A DNA stretch of 64,000 bases from Rhizobiaceae bacterium (GCA_017643495.1 JAEPNK010000001.1:1841623-1905622), one strand, 5' to 3'. Positions 19,198 through 27,749 are shown, counted from the stretch's first letter. The notes: generated from the sequence alone by a model not told the origin. A program made the numbers and translations.

Positions 19198-20714
19198 TCT
19201 GACGCCCCTTTCAATGAGCGGAGTTCTTCAAGGATCATCGCGCGTAGGTCGTCTTTCGTGAATTCTGCCCGGGCAGTTTGAGGGGAGGGCGTTGGTGTTG
19301 GTTGCGCGACAGCAGGGCGCTCTGCGAGGCTGTCGAAATCCAGATCGGACAAGTCGGCCGGAACATCCCGTCCAAATGCGATCTTGGTCCAGTGAACAAG
19401 ATGCTGAGGGCCGACATTTTCCCCGATCGAGGACCGTCCGGCGTACCCCGTTCCGATCATGAAAGATGGGGGCAGGTGCGTCGCGAACCCCGCAGCCCCC
19501 TGGCTGCATGGCGCGTTCACCACAACCCGGTTCACCGGAACAGCGCTGGAATAAAGGACAAGACGGTGCGTGTCGTCCCCATGGAACGCAGCGGAATGGC
19601 CCGCGCCGCGTTTCGCAGCCTGTGCCGCGAAGGTCACCGCTTGATCGAAATCAACAGCTGCGGTCAGGCTCAAGACCGGACAGAGCTTTTCCCTGAACAG
19701 TACATCGTCCTGCCCCGGGCGTTCGACCACAGGCACCAGAACTCTGGCGGCGTCGTTGGTGCGCAAACCAGCTTCCTTGGCGATCCAGGTCGCAGATTTG
19801 CCAATTGCAGCCAGGTTGAAACGCCCGTCAGTCCAGAGATAATTCCGCAACTTGTCGGTTTCTTCAGGGTTGCAGATATGCGCTCCTGCCGTGCGCAGGG
19901 CGCGTATCATGTTGTCGCGGTTTTGTTCCAGAGTAAGGCAGATACTTTCGTTCGTGCACAAGATCGAATTGTCGAAGCTTTTGCTCTCTACGAGGCTGCG
20001 CGCTACGGCATCTACGTCTGCGCTTGGATCGACGTAAGCCACAGCATTGCCCGCCCCAACGCCAAGTGCTGGATTGCCCGACGAATAGGCCGCCCGCACC
20101 ATGGCATTTCCGCCGGTTGCCATAATTACGTTTATCTTGTCCGAAGCCATGATGTCTTCCACCAGGGCAACGCTCGGTTCTTCAACACATTGTATCAGGC
20201 CGGATGGCGCGCCTGCTGCCTCTGCAGCCGCGGCCAGGTGTCGGGCGGCATCCGCAGAGCATTCCTTCGCAAAGGGATGCGGGCTTAGCACGATGGCGTT
20301 GCGACTGAGGATCGCAAGCATTGTCTTGTAGTATACGGTTGCCACAGGGTTTGTGACCGGGGCCAGTGCAAAGACAACTCCAGCGGGCGCTGGCAGTTCG
20401 ATGATCTTTCGTTCTTGATCCACACGTGGCGTGACCAGATCCAGATCGCGGTAGAAGTCGAGCAGGTCATGCGTGCTGAGCTGGTTTTTGAGCGTCTTGT
20501 GCTCAACAACACCATATCCGGTTTCGCGTACCGCCCATTCGGCGTAATGCGCAGCCTTTTCGTACCCGGCTTTGGCCACAGCCTCGGCAATCTGCAAAAC
20601 GGATGTCCGTTCGAACTTGCGATAGTATTTCGCAGCCCAGGCAGCACGAACCACTTTCATCCGCGCTGAGGACAAATCCCGGTCCGGAACCTTAAGAAGT
20701 GCGCCTCCGTCCAT
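19194..20714 (-). CDS. CoA-acylating aldehyde dehydrogenase with C-terminal encapsulation peptide
   Basis: About 506 residues. It oxidises an aldehyde (propionaldehyde or acetaldehyde) to acyl-CoA with NAD+. The catalytic cysteine lies near residue 253 in SFDNSILCTNESICL, and the fold carries APVTNPVATVYYKTM and ATGGNAMVRAAY blocks. After about residue 460 there is a Pro/Thr/Ala linker and then an amphipathic helix (FTKDDLRAMILEELRSL), the usual form of a microcompartment encapsulation peptide. The ATG at 20714 is used rather than the GTG at 20717; it overlaps the upstream stop. This is the signature lumen enzyme of the compartment. Confidence 0.93.
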   Translation of the reverse strand: MDGGALLKVPDRDLSSARMKVVRAAWAAKYYRKFERTSVLQIAEAVAKAGYEKAAHYAEWAVRETGYGVVEHKTLKNQLSTHDLLDFYRDLDLVTPRVDQERKIIELPAPAGVVFALAPVTNPVATVYYKTMLAILSRNAIVLSPHPFAKECSADAARHLAAAAEAAGAPSGLIQCVEEPSVALVEDIMASDKINVIMATGGNAMVRAAYSSGNPALGVGAGNAVAYVDPSADVDAVARSLVESKSFDNSILCTNESICLTLEQNRDNMIRALRTAGAHICNPEETDKLRNYLWTDGRFNLAAIGKSATWIAKEAGLRTNDAARVLVPVVERPGQDDVLFREKLCPVLSLTAAVDFDQAVTFAAQAAKRGAGHSAAFHGDDTHRLVLYSSAVPVNRVVVNAPCSQGAAGFATHLPPSFMIGTGYAGRSSIGENVGPQHLVHWTKIAFGRDVPADLSDLDFDSLAERPAVAQPTPTPSPQTARAEFTKDDLRAMILEELRSLKGASE

Positions 20715-22006
20715 CACGCGCTCCTCCGCATCTGGTCAAGCAATTGCCGTGCGCGCGGCATGGCAGCGTCAAACCGGTCCATGATTTCCTGACAAAGTTC
20801 GACATCCTTCACGACGCCGGGCTTGAATTGCAGGACGCGTTTGTCGAGCGATGAAAAGATCGCCCATACCCCATTTTCATAAAGCGCGCGCGATACCGCG
20901 ACGGCACCTTCGGGGTGATCAAACTCCAGCCCCAAAACGACACCACGCTGGCGGACCCCGCAAAAAATGTCACTATGCCGGGCCATCATTTCCGCCATTG
21001 ACTGGGAAAAGAATTGCGCGACGAACTCGATGTTCGAAATAACTTCGGGTCGTTGGAGCATTTCGAGAACATGATGGCCGACGAGGCAGCCCAGTTCAGA
21101 TCCACCAGCGGTTGAGATATGGGCAGCCCCGTCCTCAACCTGCCATTGACCACATTCCTCGGTCACCACACATGCGCTAATCGGATAGATGCCGCCGCCC
21201 AGACCCTTGCCGCAGACAAAAATGTCAGGCTGCAGGCCATATCCTTGCCAACCCCACATCACACCTGTGCGCATCAATCCTGTCTGAACTTCGTCCGAAA
21301 TGAACTTGGTCCCGTATTTGTGACACAGATCCTGACAGGCCTTCAGATAGCCGTCTTCCGGCATGGGAAAACCATAAGTTGCCGGAATGGTTTCGATGAT
21401 GAGGGCCGCGGCATCGCCCTTCTTCAATTCCCGCTCCAGCGCATCCGCATCATTGAACGGCACCTGCACGAACTCGTCAGGCCGTTCGGCGAGGAAGATC
21501 TTTGTGAAACGCTCGTCCCCCGTTGCCACGGATAGTCCGGAATGACCGTGATAACCCTTGATGATCGAGATGATCTTCTTCCGCTTTGTGGCATAGCGCG
21601 CAGTTTTGATTGCGATTTCGACAGCTTCGGCACCACCTGCGCCAAAGATCGCGTATTTCATATGCGGTGCCGTGTTCACGAGTTTCTCGGCGAAAGCTGC
21701 CCGTGCCACGGAGGGGAACCAGTGATTGCCCATGTCGAAATAATCAAGACCGGACTTTAATACTTCGACCAATTCGGGGTGACGATGGCCAAAGTTGTAG
21801 GTCCCACCGTTCAGGTGCAGGTCGATCAGGCTTTTGCCCGACATGTCATAAAGCCGGTATCCTTCACGCCGGTCGATCACCATTGGTGTGCCGGCATCTT
21901 TCCAGAAGCTGACCTTGCCGGGATTCCAATATTCTGCCGCCTTGGCAAGCAGTTCATCCTTGGAACCAAATGAGAAGTATCCGTAGTCGAACACGTGAAT
22001 CTCCAT
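20714..22006 (-). CDS. Class III aminotransferase-fold PLP enzyme, likely amino-alcohol-phosphate phospholyase
   Basis: 430 residues. PLP lysine in VCGKGLGGGIYP, the aspartate in ISDEVQTGLMRTG, and AIFGAGGAEAVEIAIKTAR for phosphate binding. In the mycobacterial RMM locus and in ethanolamine-phosphate phospholyases, this family removes phosphate and ammonia from an O-phosphorylated amino alcohol to give the aldehyde. With the kinase at 11153 and the aldehyde dehydrogenase next door it completes the route amino alcohol, phosphate ester, aldehyde, acyl-CoA. An ordinary transaminase role is the alternative. First gene of the minus-strand operon. Confidence 0.88.
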   Translation of the reverse strand: MEIHVFDYGYFSFGSKDELLAKAAEYWNPGKVSFWKDAGTPMVIDRREGYRLYDMSGKSLIDLHLNGGTYNFGHRHPELVEVLKSGLDYFDMGNHWFPSVARAAFAEKLVNTAPHMKYAIFGAGGAEAVEIAIKTARYATKRKKIISIIKGYHGHSGLSVATGDERFTKIFLAERPDEFVQVPFNDADALERELKKGDAAALIIETIPATYGFPMPEDGYLKACQDLCHKYGTKFISDEVQTGLMRTGVMWGWQGYGLQPDIFVCGKGLGGGIYPISACVVTEECGQWQVEDGAAHISTAGGSELGCLVGHHVLEMLQRPEVISNIEFVAQFFSQSMAEMMARHSDIFCGVRQRGVVLGLEFDHPEGAVAVSRALYENGVWAIFSSLDKRVLQFKPGVVKDVELCQEIMDRFDAAMPRARQLLDQMRRSA

Positions 22007-22008
22007 CG

Positions 22009-22074
22009 AAGTCAGTCAAACTAATACACATGTTTTGCCATAGTTCAAACATTTTTTGTGGTAAGTCAGTCAAA
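22009..22074. promoter_or_regulatory. Direct repeats in the divergent promoter of the microcompartment operon
   Basis: A 12-base direct repeat, AAGTCAGTCAAA, occurs at 22009-22020 and again at 22063-22074, between the phospholyase start and the divergent DeoR gene. Its two copies flank the AT-rich stretch where both promoters must lie. These are good candidates for operators of the adjacent DeoR regulator. Confidence 0.55.
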
Positions 22075-22129
22075 AAAAGATATCGACCAGCACAATAAAT
22101 GCGACTATTTTGGTTCTGCGGAGGTATGC

Positions 22130-22906
22130 TTGGCCAAAAATCAATCTAAAAAGACACGGCGACATGCCCGCATTCTGGATGCACTCAAGACGGATCCGGC
22201 AAAGCGCGTGAACGAACTGGCTCGTGCATTGGATGTGTCGTCCGAGACCATTCGGCGCGATTTGGCGGAGCTAGAAGCCGAAGGTACCATCCGCCGCACA
22301 TACGGTGGCGCTGTGCGAACTTCTGCGCTCGAACCCGCTCTCGCAGAACGAATGAAGCTGCATGTAGAAGCTCGCGAGCAAATCGCCGCCCATGCCGTTG
22401 AAGCGTTGGAAAACGTGGACAGTCTTTACATTGGCGGGGGCGCAACAACCTTGCATTTCGCTCGTGCGCTCAAGAAGGTTGAACGATCTCTCACCATCCT
22501 GACAGCCTCATTCGAAATCGCGATCGAATTGGCTGCCAACCCGCTTTTCAAGGTCATATCGGTTCCCGGTACGGTCGAGTTGCAAGAGGGGCTGGTTCAT
22601 GGCCCCGAAACCTTGCGTTTCATCGCAGAATATAATGTGCAAGCCACGGTAATTGGCGCATCAGCCATCGATGAGACAGGCGTCACCGAAGCTCTTCCAT
22701 CGGCAGCAGACATATACGTTGCGATGATCAACCAGGCAGAGCAAACCATTGTGGTCGCCGATCAGTCAAAGTTTGGAAAGACGTCGCTAAAGCGAATCTT
22801 GCGATGGAATTCAAAGACAAAACTGGTGACGGACCATGCCCCGCCCAAGCCGATTAGCCAAAGCCTGATAAGCCAAGGTGCGTACGTCATCGTTGCCACA
22901 CACTAG
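22130..22906 (+). CDS. DeoR-family regulator of the microcompartment operon
   Basis: About 258 residues from a TTG at 22130, which has GGAGG five bases upstream; the longer frame from 22058 has no such site. The N-terminal winged helix reads KRVNELARALDVSSETIRRDLAELEAEG. The C-terminal sensor domain shows SLYIGGGATTLHFARALK and VVADQSKFGKTSL. The divergent placement next to the operon and the flanking direct repeats point to a local regulator that senses a phosphorylated pathway intermediate, as DeoR proteins do. The stop is followed directly by an IS relic. Confidence 0.9.
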   Translation: MAKNQSKKTRRHARILDALKTDPAKRVNELARALDVSSETIRRDLAELEAEGTIRRTYGGAVRTSALEPALAERMKLHVEAREQIAAHAVEALENVDSLYIGGGATTLHFARALKKVERSLTILTASFEIAIELAANPLFKVISVPGTVELQEGLVHGPETLRFIAEYNVQATVIGASAIDETGVTEALPSAADIYVAMINQAEQTIVVADQSKFGKTSLKRILRWNSKTKLVTDHAPPKPISQSLISQGAYVIVATH

Positions 22907-23243
22907 CGTGAGAGGCAGGTTCTGGGTGGTACACAACTGCCGCCACTCGTTGAGAGCGACTGTTCTGTTTTCTTTGAAGTTTGATCAGGAGTAGAGACTG
23001 CGCTCCTGGTTGAAGTGGCTGTGAACTGAGGAGTGGCTGCTGGCGAACTTCTGTAAACTTCGCCTTCGTGGTCAACAGTCCGGCCGAGATCGAGGTTTCG
23101 CCACTGATTCATAGGAAGCCGAACATACATCGTTATGGCCAATCGGGCGAGCCCAGAAACATTTTGAAGTAGCAAATTGACTAACTTGGGTCATGGGTAG
23201 GGTGCCCACCATGGCAGATCAACGCGCTTTCTCTGACAAACCT
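22907..23243 (-). mobile_element. Decayed IS6-like element, internally deleted
   Basis: Minus-strand pieces of an IS6-type transposase are visible: an N-terminal part, the VDHEGEV fragment, then the C-terminal block (HSHFNQERSLYSRSNFKENRT). The pieces lie in different frames with large deletions. The right end, GGTTTGTCAGAGAAAGCGCG (minus strand, at 23243), matches the end of the fuller copy at 40514. The left end is eroded into the DeoR gene's stop region. No functional transposase. Confidence 0.8.
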
Positions 23244-24136
23244 GTTGTGTCCTTTTTTGATTTTTCGCGGTTGCGGACTTTCTCGATGTATTTCTCTGTT
23301 GCCTTGACCTCATGTTCCGGTGGGGGATCAAGACGGAATATTGCGTCCGCAATTCCCGGAGAGACAAGATCTCCCTTGTCATCAGGGAGCAAAACCATGG
23401 TTTCCGTGCACCCAAGATCATCCAGCTGGAATGGCGTTCCGTGTTTGTAACGCAGATGACCGCTGCCGATAATGCCAATAACGAGCGGAGGGTGTTGTTG
23501 GTCAAGCTCCTCAGCTATTCGGCATGCAAACGAACGATCCCATACCTGTTGGGCATTTACAAAACGATCAAGCTTTGGGTCGTCCGGACCTGATGCCGTG
23601 GCCATCGGTCCAATACCCGGCCCAAGGCCAAACAACGCCTTGCGATACTCGAAAGTTGCCGGCTTTGCCGGTGTAAGTCCGTCACGTTCAGAAACATCTA
23701 CAGCTTTCCAGCCTAGTTTTCCGACTTTGGTTACCAAGGCACGAGGACAATTCAGGCCAATCATTCTTATTCTGAACTCCCTGCAAAACCGAAACAGGGG
23801 CATGTAAAGTTCCGGAGCAAACCCCCAGACTTTGTCCCAATTCACTTTTTCCAGAAATTCGGCCTCGTCAAGTTTGCCTGAAACCCAATCCTCAAGTACA
23901 GGATTGCTGCGTTTCGGAAACATTTCAAAGCCCATCACTACGTCGCTTCGATGGGACAAAATACCCGCCGCAATGTGCAGTTGCAGCCTGTGATGTGAGG
24001 AGCGGTCATGCTGTTCGCCTACCAGCACGACGTTCGATAAAGCGCAGCGCTTGATTATGTCTTGATGAAGAATCTCTGTTCCACTATCGGGATTATACCA
24101 TCTCCCAACCTGAAAAATTCCTTGCGCAGTATTCAT
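23219..24136 (-). CDS. ChaN-like haem-binding family protein with IS-derived C-terminus
   Basis: About 305 residues of the ChaN/PF04187 type. It contains NVVLVGEQHDRSSHHRLQL, VVMGFEMFPKRSNPVLEDW and GIIGSGHLRYKHGTPFQL, all typical. There is no clear signal peptide, unlike ChaN lipoproteins. The ATG at 24136 overlaps the stop of the upstream gene. The final residues GLSEKAR and the stop codon are encoded by the end of an IS6-like relic, so the native C-terminus has been lost or replaced. Together with its neighbour it probably handles haem or haem-derived iron. Confidence 0.8.
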   Translation of the reverse strand: MNTAQGIFQVGRWYNPDSGTEILHQDIIKRCALSNVVLVGEQHDRSSHHRLQLHIAAGILSHRSDVVMGFEMFPKRSNPVLEDWVSGKLDEAEFLEKVNWDKVWGFAPELYMPLFRFCREFRIRMIGLNCPRALVTKVGKLGWKAVDVSERDGLTPAKPATFEYRKALFGLGPGIGPMATASGPDDPKLDRFVNAQQVWDRSFACRIAEELDQQHPPLVIGIIGSGHLRYKHGTPFQLDDLGCTETMVLLPDDKGDLVSPGIADAIFRLDPPPEHEVKATEKYIEKVRNREKSKKDTTGLSEKAR

Positions 24137-24858
24137 GACATCACCTGAATTGTGAGGCCGAAAACCTTTCCATCGGCATCCATTGCTTGCCAAACATCAT
24201 TGTTCAGCTGCCAGGAAGACACTTTTCCAAAAGGCAAGTGGAGGTGGAAATCGGGTTGGATTATATTGATGTGTCCCATGCTTGCGCGCACAGATTGAAT
24301 TTTCCCTTGCCATTGTTGCCTGATGGCTGTGGTCTCAAAACGAACCAGTGTTTCCGAACCGTTGTCAGAAAGTTTCTGCAAAAAATCATTGCCTGGATCA
24401 GCTTCTTCAGTCTCTTCTTGTGAAAACTGGTTTCTTTCCGGCTTTGGCAGAACTTCCACCGGAGTCATGCTCAGGCTTGATAACGCGTTGGCAAACGGAG
24501 CAGCGCCTTGAAGTCCTATAACTGAAAATACAGTTTCATTGTTCTCGCCCCTGAAGTCCAGCTTGGGCAAAGTTTTGTCTTTCATTTGCGAAGAAGTATC
24601 AAAGTAGACAGACTGTATACTGTCGCGCAGAATTTCTGAGTTATGGGTGGGGCCGGACAAGCATACTGTACCGTGTGACTGTTTCACAGTCTCAACAATC
24701 CCGATACGTTCATGGACTGTCTGGTGAGCGCTGGCTACGACCATCAATTTGTCCATGGTTGGCAAACGGCTGAATACGTCTTCCACTAAATTGTTGGCGA
24801 TTTTCCAGCGTCCATAGGCTTGGCCGGAACTGGCAGAAAGTTCATTAGTTTTGGTCAT
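24133..24858 (-). CDS. Haem-utilisation protein, HutX/HmuS-like
   Basis: About 241 residues from the ATG at 24858 (MTKTNELSAS). The N-terminal half resembles ChuX/HutX-type haem carriers (DKLMVVASAHQTVHERIGIVETVK). The C-terminal half has the strand pair INIIQPDFHLHLPFGKVSSW, similar to the end of HemS/HmuS domains (INVLDP-FNLHL in that family). It is coupled by ATGA to the ChaN-like gene. A cytoplasmic haem-binding or haem-transfer role is suggested. The similarity is moderate and a profile search would be needed to fix the family. Confidence 0.6.
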   Translation of the reverse strand: MTKTNELSASSGQAYGRWKIANNLVEDVFSRLPTMDKLMVVASAHQTVHERIGIVETVKQSHGTVCLSGPTHNSEILRDSIQSVYFDTSSQMKDKTLPKLDFRGENNETVFSVIGLQGAAPFANALSSLSMTPVEVLPKPERNQFSQEETEEADPGNDFLQKLSDNGSETLVRFETTAIRQQWQGKIQSVRASMGHINIIQPDFHLHLPFGKVSSWQLNNDVWQAMDADGKVFGLTIQVMS

Positions 24859-25050
24859 TGAAGGGTCCGTCGGGAAGGTTCTTGGAAAGCTGCTAAAACA
24901 TTGAACAGGCGCCAACTCTCATATTGGCACCCGATTGCAGGAATAGATTGTAGTGATTTAGCTTGCTTTGAAATCCAGACGATATTCATGGCTTGCTGGA
25001 TACCCAACTAGCAGTTGGGAACAGCGCGTGTCAAATCATACTCTTGGCAT

Positions 25051-25176
25051 GGTGCTGTCAGAGTGAATCGAGCTGGTTTTTTGCGGAATTACACAAAGGG
25101 GAAGGTGGCAGTAAGCTGGCGCCATTCTCGCAGGGCGATTACCGTCGGAGATCAACGCGTTTATTCTGAAAAGCCC
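25051..25176. mobile_element. Miniature element related to the IS6-like ends (copy 1)
   Basis: About 126 bases. It starts GGTGCTGTCAGAGTGAATCG and ends AGATCAACGCGTTTATTCTG, the same ends as the larger relics. Internally it shares GCCATTCTCGCAGGGCG with the copy at 34301. It has no coding potential. It lies directly behind the stop of the acyltransferase gene. Confidence 0.7.
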
Positions 25177-25177
25177 C

Positions 25178-26242
25178 TCAGTGTGTTTCTTTGGGAATAT
25201 TCTTTTTGAAACGAAGGGAAGGTTGCTCAACAAGGTTCCATGAAACCGCAGCAATGGGAACCACAAGTGTCATTGTAAGTGCAAAATTGTACCAAGGGTT
25301 TGGAACATCTGTAAGTGCCATAACTGCTTGTTGTATGGGGTAGCCCATAATGTAAACGCCATAGGAGTAGTCCTGCTTATCGGTAAATCCAGAGATGGCG
25401 CCAAATTTTCTGGTTCCGATCCAGAGTGCCAGTGCGCTCAGGAACACGATTTGGGCTGGTAGATAGTAAAACCCGGACCACAAAAACACGCCATTCAGCA
25501 TGGCCAGTCCCGTAACGCACCATATGTCGATACGTAATGAATTGCGCCAAATCCAGCAAGCCACTCCCAGGTAGAATGAAAAGGTCAGCCGCACCACGTG
25601 ATGCATGAACCCTTGTCCTTCCATCGTGCCAAACGACACCATAACGATACTTCCGGATATCAGAATGAGCAGTGTAAGAAGTTTCAGGGAAAACACACGC
25701 GGATGTTTCCAGGAAAGGGCGGATAACATCGCAATGGTAAAATAGGCGAACACTTCATATTTCAACGTCCAGAGCGGAACGTTTATCCGGTACTGTTCCG
25801 GATTGTTTGCAAAAACTCCCGGCAGAGTGGCGCTTGAACCTACAAGAAGAAAATTACGAGCCACATACTCGAAAGCGGAGACACCGTCCCACGTTGAATG
25901 GTCGACCAACAGTGCCGACAGAAACACCGTCGACAAAATGACAACGAGAAGTGCAGGATAAATTCTCAAAAACCGGTTGATGAAAAATGCGCCAATCGAC
26001 CTCTTTTTATCCAGGCTTCCAGCAATCAGCAGACCCGACAACACAAAAAATAGGTTTACTGCATGCCATCCCAAGGTATAGCCGGTTTCGATCTGCAGTG
26101 GTTCCGGATACCAACTGCCTTTTGTCGCTGGCCATGAGTGAGAGAACACAACTGCACTGGCTGCGACTATTCTCAAAAGCCCAAAACTGTTCTTGTTTTT
26201 CTCAAGGTGCCTGCTTAGTGGAAGTGTAACATTTGTTGGCAT
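25178..26242 (-). CDS. Membrane acyltransferase (acyltransferase_3 family)
   Basis: About 354 residues from the ATG at 26242 (MPTNVTLPLSRHLEKNKNSFG), chosen because the earlier part of the frame does not look coding and GAGAAAGAG lies upstream. About ten membrane segments. The family motif regions are FGLLRIVAASAVVFSHS with the catalytic His, and NLFFVLSGLLIAGSL followed by RFLRIYPALLV. Such proteins O-acetylate or otherwise acylate surface polysaccharides or lipids. A miniature element sits two bases beyond its stop. It has no obvious partner genes. Confidence 0.88.
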   Translation of the reverse strand: MPTNVTLPLSRHLEKNKNSFGLLRIVAASAVVFSHSWPATKGSWYPEPLQIETGYTLGWHAVNLFFVLSGLLIAGSLDKKRSIGAFFINRFLRIYPALLVVILSTVFLSALLVDHSTWDGVSAFEYVARNFLLVGSSATLPGVFANNPEQYRINVPLWTLKYEVFAYFTIAMLSALSWKHPRVFSLKLLTLLILISGSIVMVSFGTMEGQGFMHHVVRLTFSFYLGVACWIWRNSLRIDIWCVTGLAMLNGVFLWSGFYYLPAQIVFLSALALWIGTRKFGAISGFTDKQDYSYGVYIMGYPIQQAVMALTDVPNPWYNFALTMTLVVPIAAVSWNLVEQPSLRFKKNIPKETH

Positions 26243-26415
26243 TGACTCTTTCTCGAATATGTAAAATTCAAATTGGTGAGAGTTGCGAGCCTGCGGAATT
26301 TGGTCGCCCAAAAACCTCCGCCGGCCTGCAAGCCAGATGACGCGGCACCAAGTGACAAAAAGTTACTTGGAGAAAAAATTCTATGATTGTTTCAGAGATG
26401 AATCAGAGCGCCACT

Positions 26416-26823
26416 CTAGCCAAGAGTTGTGCTGTGTTTCGGGGGTTTGGTCCGGGGCGGACGAGCAACTACCTTGAGACGCTGCGGGTAAATTTGAAGT
26501 TGTGCTTCACTGGTCACAAACCAGGTATGCGGATCGCAATCCATAGATAATTCTGCTGTACAAAATGCCATGCAGCAATCGCCGCCATCCTGCTTTTCAT
26601 TTGAGGAAGGTGCTTCATACGATCTATTGTGGTGTGCTGCTGTTTTCGTTTGGTAACTATCCGACACACCAGTTTCTGATAAGCCGGAACGTGCCGTTTC
26701 GTGATCATGTATCGAGTGAACGGAGAGGAAGTTGCTCGAAACAACGAAGACGATAACGAGCAGAGCGGTAAACATGTACCGGGTCGCTGACTTATCGAGT
26801 TTGATGTGAAAATCGGACATCAT
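26416..26823 (-). CDS. Small exported Cys/His-rich protein, putative metal binding
   Basis: About 135 residues. One hydrophobic segment (about 20-37) is followed by a His-rich stretch, the cluster DCCMAFCTAELSMDCDPH, and a Pro-rich basic tail (RPPRTKPPK). The general plan (signal anchor, His-rich part, CC..C cluster, PP tail) is shared by the protein at 27750. The codons TTG-ATG-ATG begin the frame, so the start is 26823 or 26820. I do not recognise the family. Its neighbourhood suggests copper binding. Confidence 0.55.
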   Translation of the reverse strand: MMSDFHIKLDKSATRYMFTALLVIVFVVSSNFLSVHSIHDHETARSGLSETGVSDSYQTKTAAHHNRSYEAPSSNEKQDGGDCCMAFCTAELSMDCDPHTWFVTSEAQLQIYPQRLKVVARPPRTKPPKHSTTLG

Positions 26824-26968
26824 CAAAGATCACCACAAACCAGTTAAACTTAGACTAATGAAGGTCACTGATACGGGTAACAAAACTGTGTTCCGATAGT
26901 CATCAACCAAGTCGCTGGTCTGGAAAGCTGCTGGTATCAATTTCTGTCGGTCATCGTGTGCAGATTGG

Positions 26969-27439
26969 TTATCCCGGGTGTACATCAGCCATTGCCCGGA
27001 TGGTTTGTCCTGCAAAAAGCAACTCAAACTCAACCCGATTATTGGGTCGTATCGCCCGGTTCAGATTTCTCAGTTCTACCCGAATGTGTGAGCTGTCAAG
27101 AGCAAGGGTTTCTTCCTGTAAAATCGACAGCGTATCAACTTCTACAGGACCTTTGCTTGGTGTGTTCAAGAGTATCACTGCACGTTCAAAAGTGTCTGAG
27201 CGTATTTCCAGGAGTGTCAAATCGGCTGAGGAAAAATTGGAAATCTTCAATCTCAATTGTGAAACAGGCTTATTGCGATCTACGTCAATGAATGCATTTT
27301 CCACAATTATTCCGGAATATGTTTCCGTTTGTTCGTCTGCCTGAGCCGGTAATGTTGCCAGGCATCCGGAAAAAAATAATATCAAAAGGTAGATTTTGTT
27401 GCGGATGGTTGCACTCAGAATGCTTGGATGGGTGTGCAT
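26969..27439 (-). CDS. PCu(A)C-like periplasmic copper chaperone with missing ligands
   Basis: 156 residues with a signal peptide ending near residue 34. The rest has the PCuAC (DUF461) outline: IIVENAFIDVDRNKP, a middle beta-rich part, and DSSHIRVELRNLNRAI where copper chaperones usually carry His-x-Met. The His is present but the Met ligands are replaced by Val and Leu, and no upstream Met ligand is clear. It may have lost copper binding or bind differently. It is transcribed away from the copper operon and could share its promoter region. Confidence 0.6.
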   Translation of the reverse strand: MHTHPSILSATIRNKIYLLILFFSGCLATLPAQADEQTETYSGIIVENAFIDVDRNKPVSQLRLKISNFSSADLTLLEIRSDTFERAVILLNTPSKGPVEVDTLSILQEETLALDSSHIRVELRNLNRAIRPNNRVEFELLFAGQTIRAMADVHPG

Positions 27440-27691
27440 CGCTATACCTCAAAACTGGTTTCTAACCTGCAGGAAAGTAATCCTTCTGGTAACTGGAAGG
27501 TCAACAGGCATTCGAAGATCAGCGATAAGACCGTTATCCATTTTGCCTGTTTTTGTTCAACAAACATGCCTGCTCAATCTTCTTGCGGGAATATAAAACC
27601 TTTGTAAGGCGCGCCGAATGACGATCAGTGGCAGACTTGATTGCGCAATCAGTAACAATTCCGTGAAAAGTTATAGATTCGAACATACTGC

Positions 27692-27720
27692 TTGACCTTC
27701 TCCCTGCTGGAAGGTCTATT
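27692..27720 (+). promoter_or_regulatory. CueR/MerR-type copper promoter
   Basis: A -35 box TTGACC (27692-27697) and a -10 region starting at 27717 are separated by 19 bases, the stretched spacing used by MerR-family activators. Between them lies the dyad GACCTTC (27694-27700) and GGAAGGTC (27709-27716), very like the CueR box (ACCTTCC...GGAAGGT). The promoter lies 30 bases before the first gene of the copper cluster. No cueR gene is visible in the window. The remainder of 27440-27691 shows no gene. Confidence 0.85.
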
Positions 27721-27749
27721 TTTTTGAATTCCGGTTGGAATGAGAAGTT

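Noticed and set aside
19278-20288. 336-codon plus-strand frame opposite the aldehyde dehydrogenase
   Set aside because: It is antisense to a gene with intact catalytic residues and has no ribosome site or known domain.
22903-23175. 90-codon minus-strand frame as a possible gene
   Set aside because: Its translation joins out-of-frame pieces of an IS6-type transposase, so it is part of the relic.
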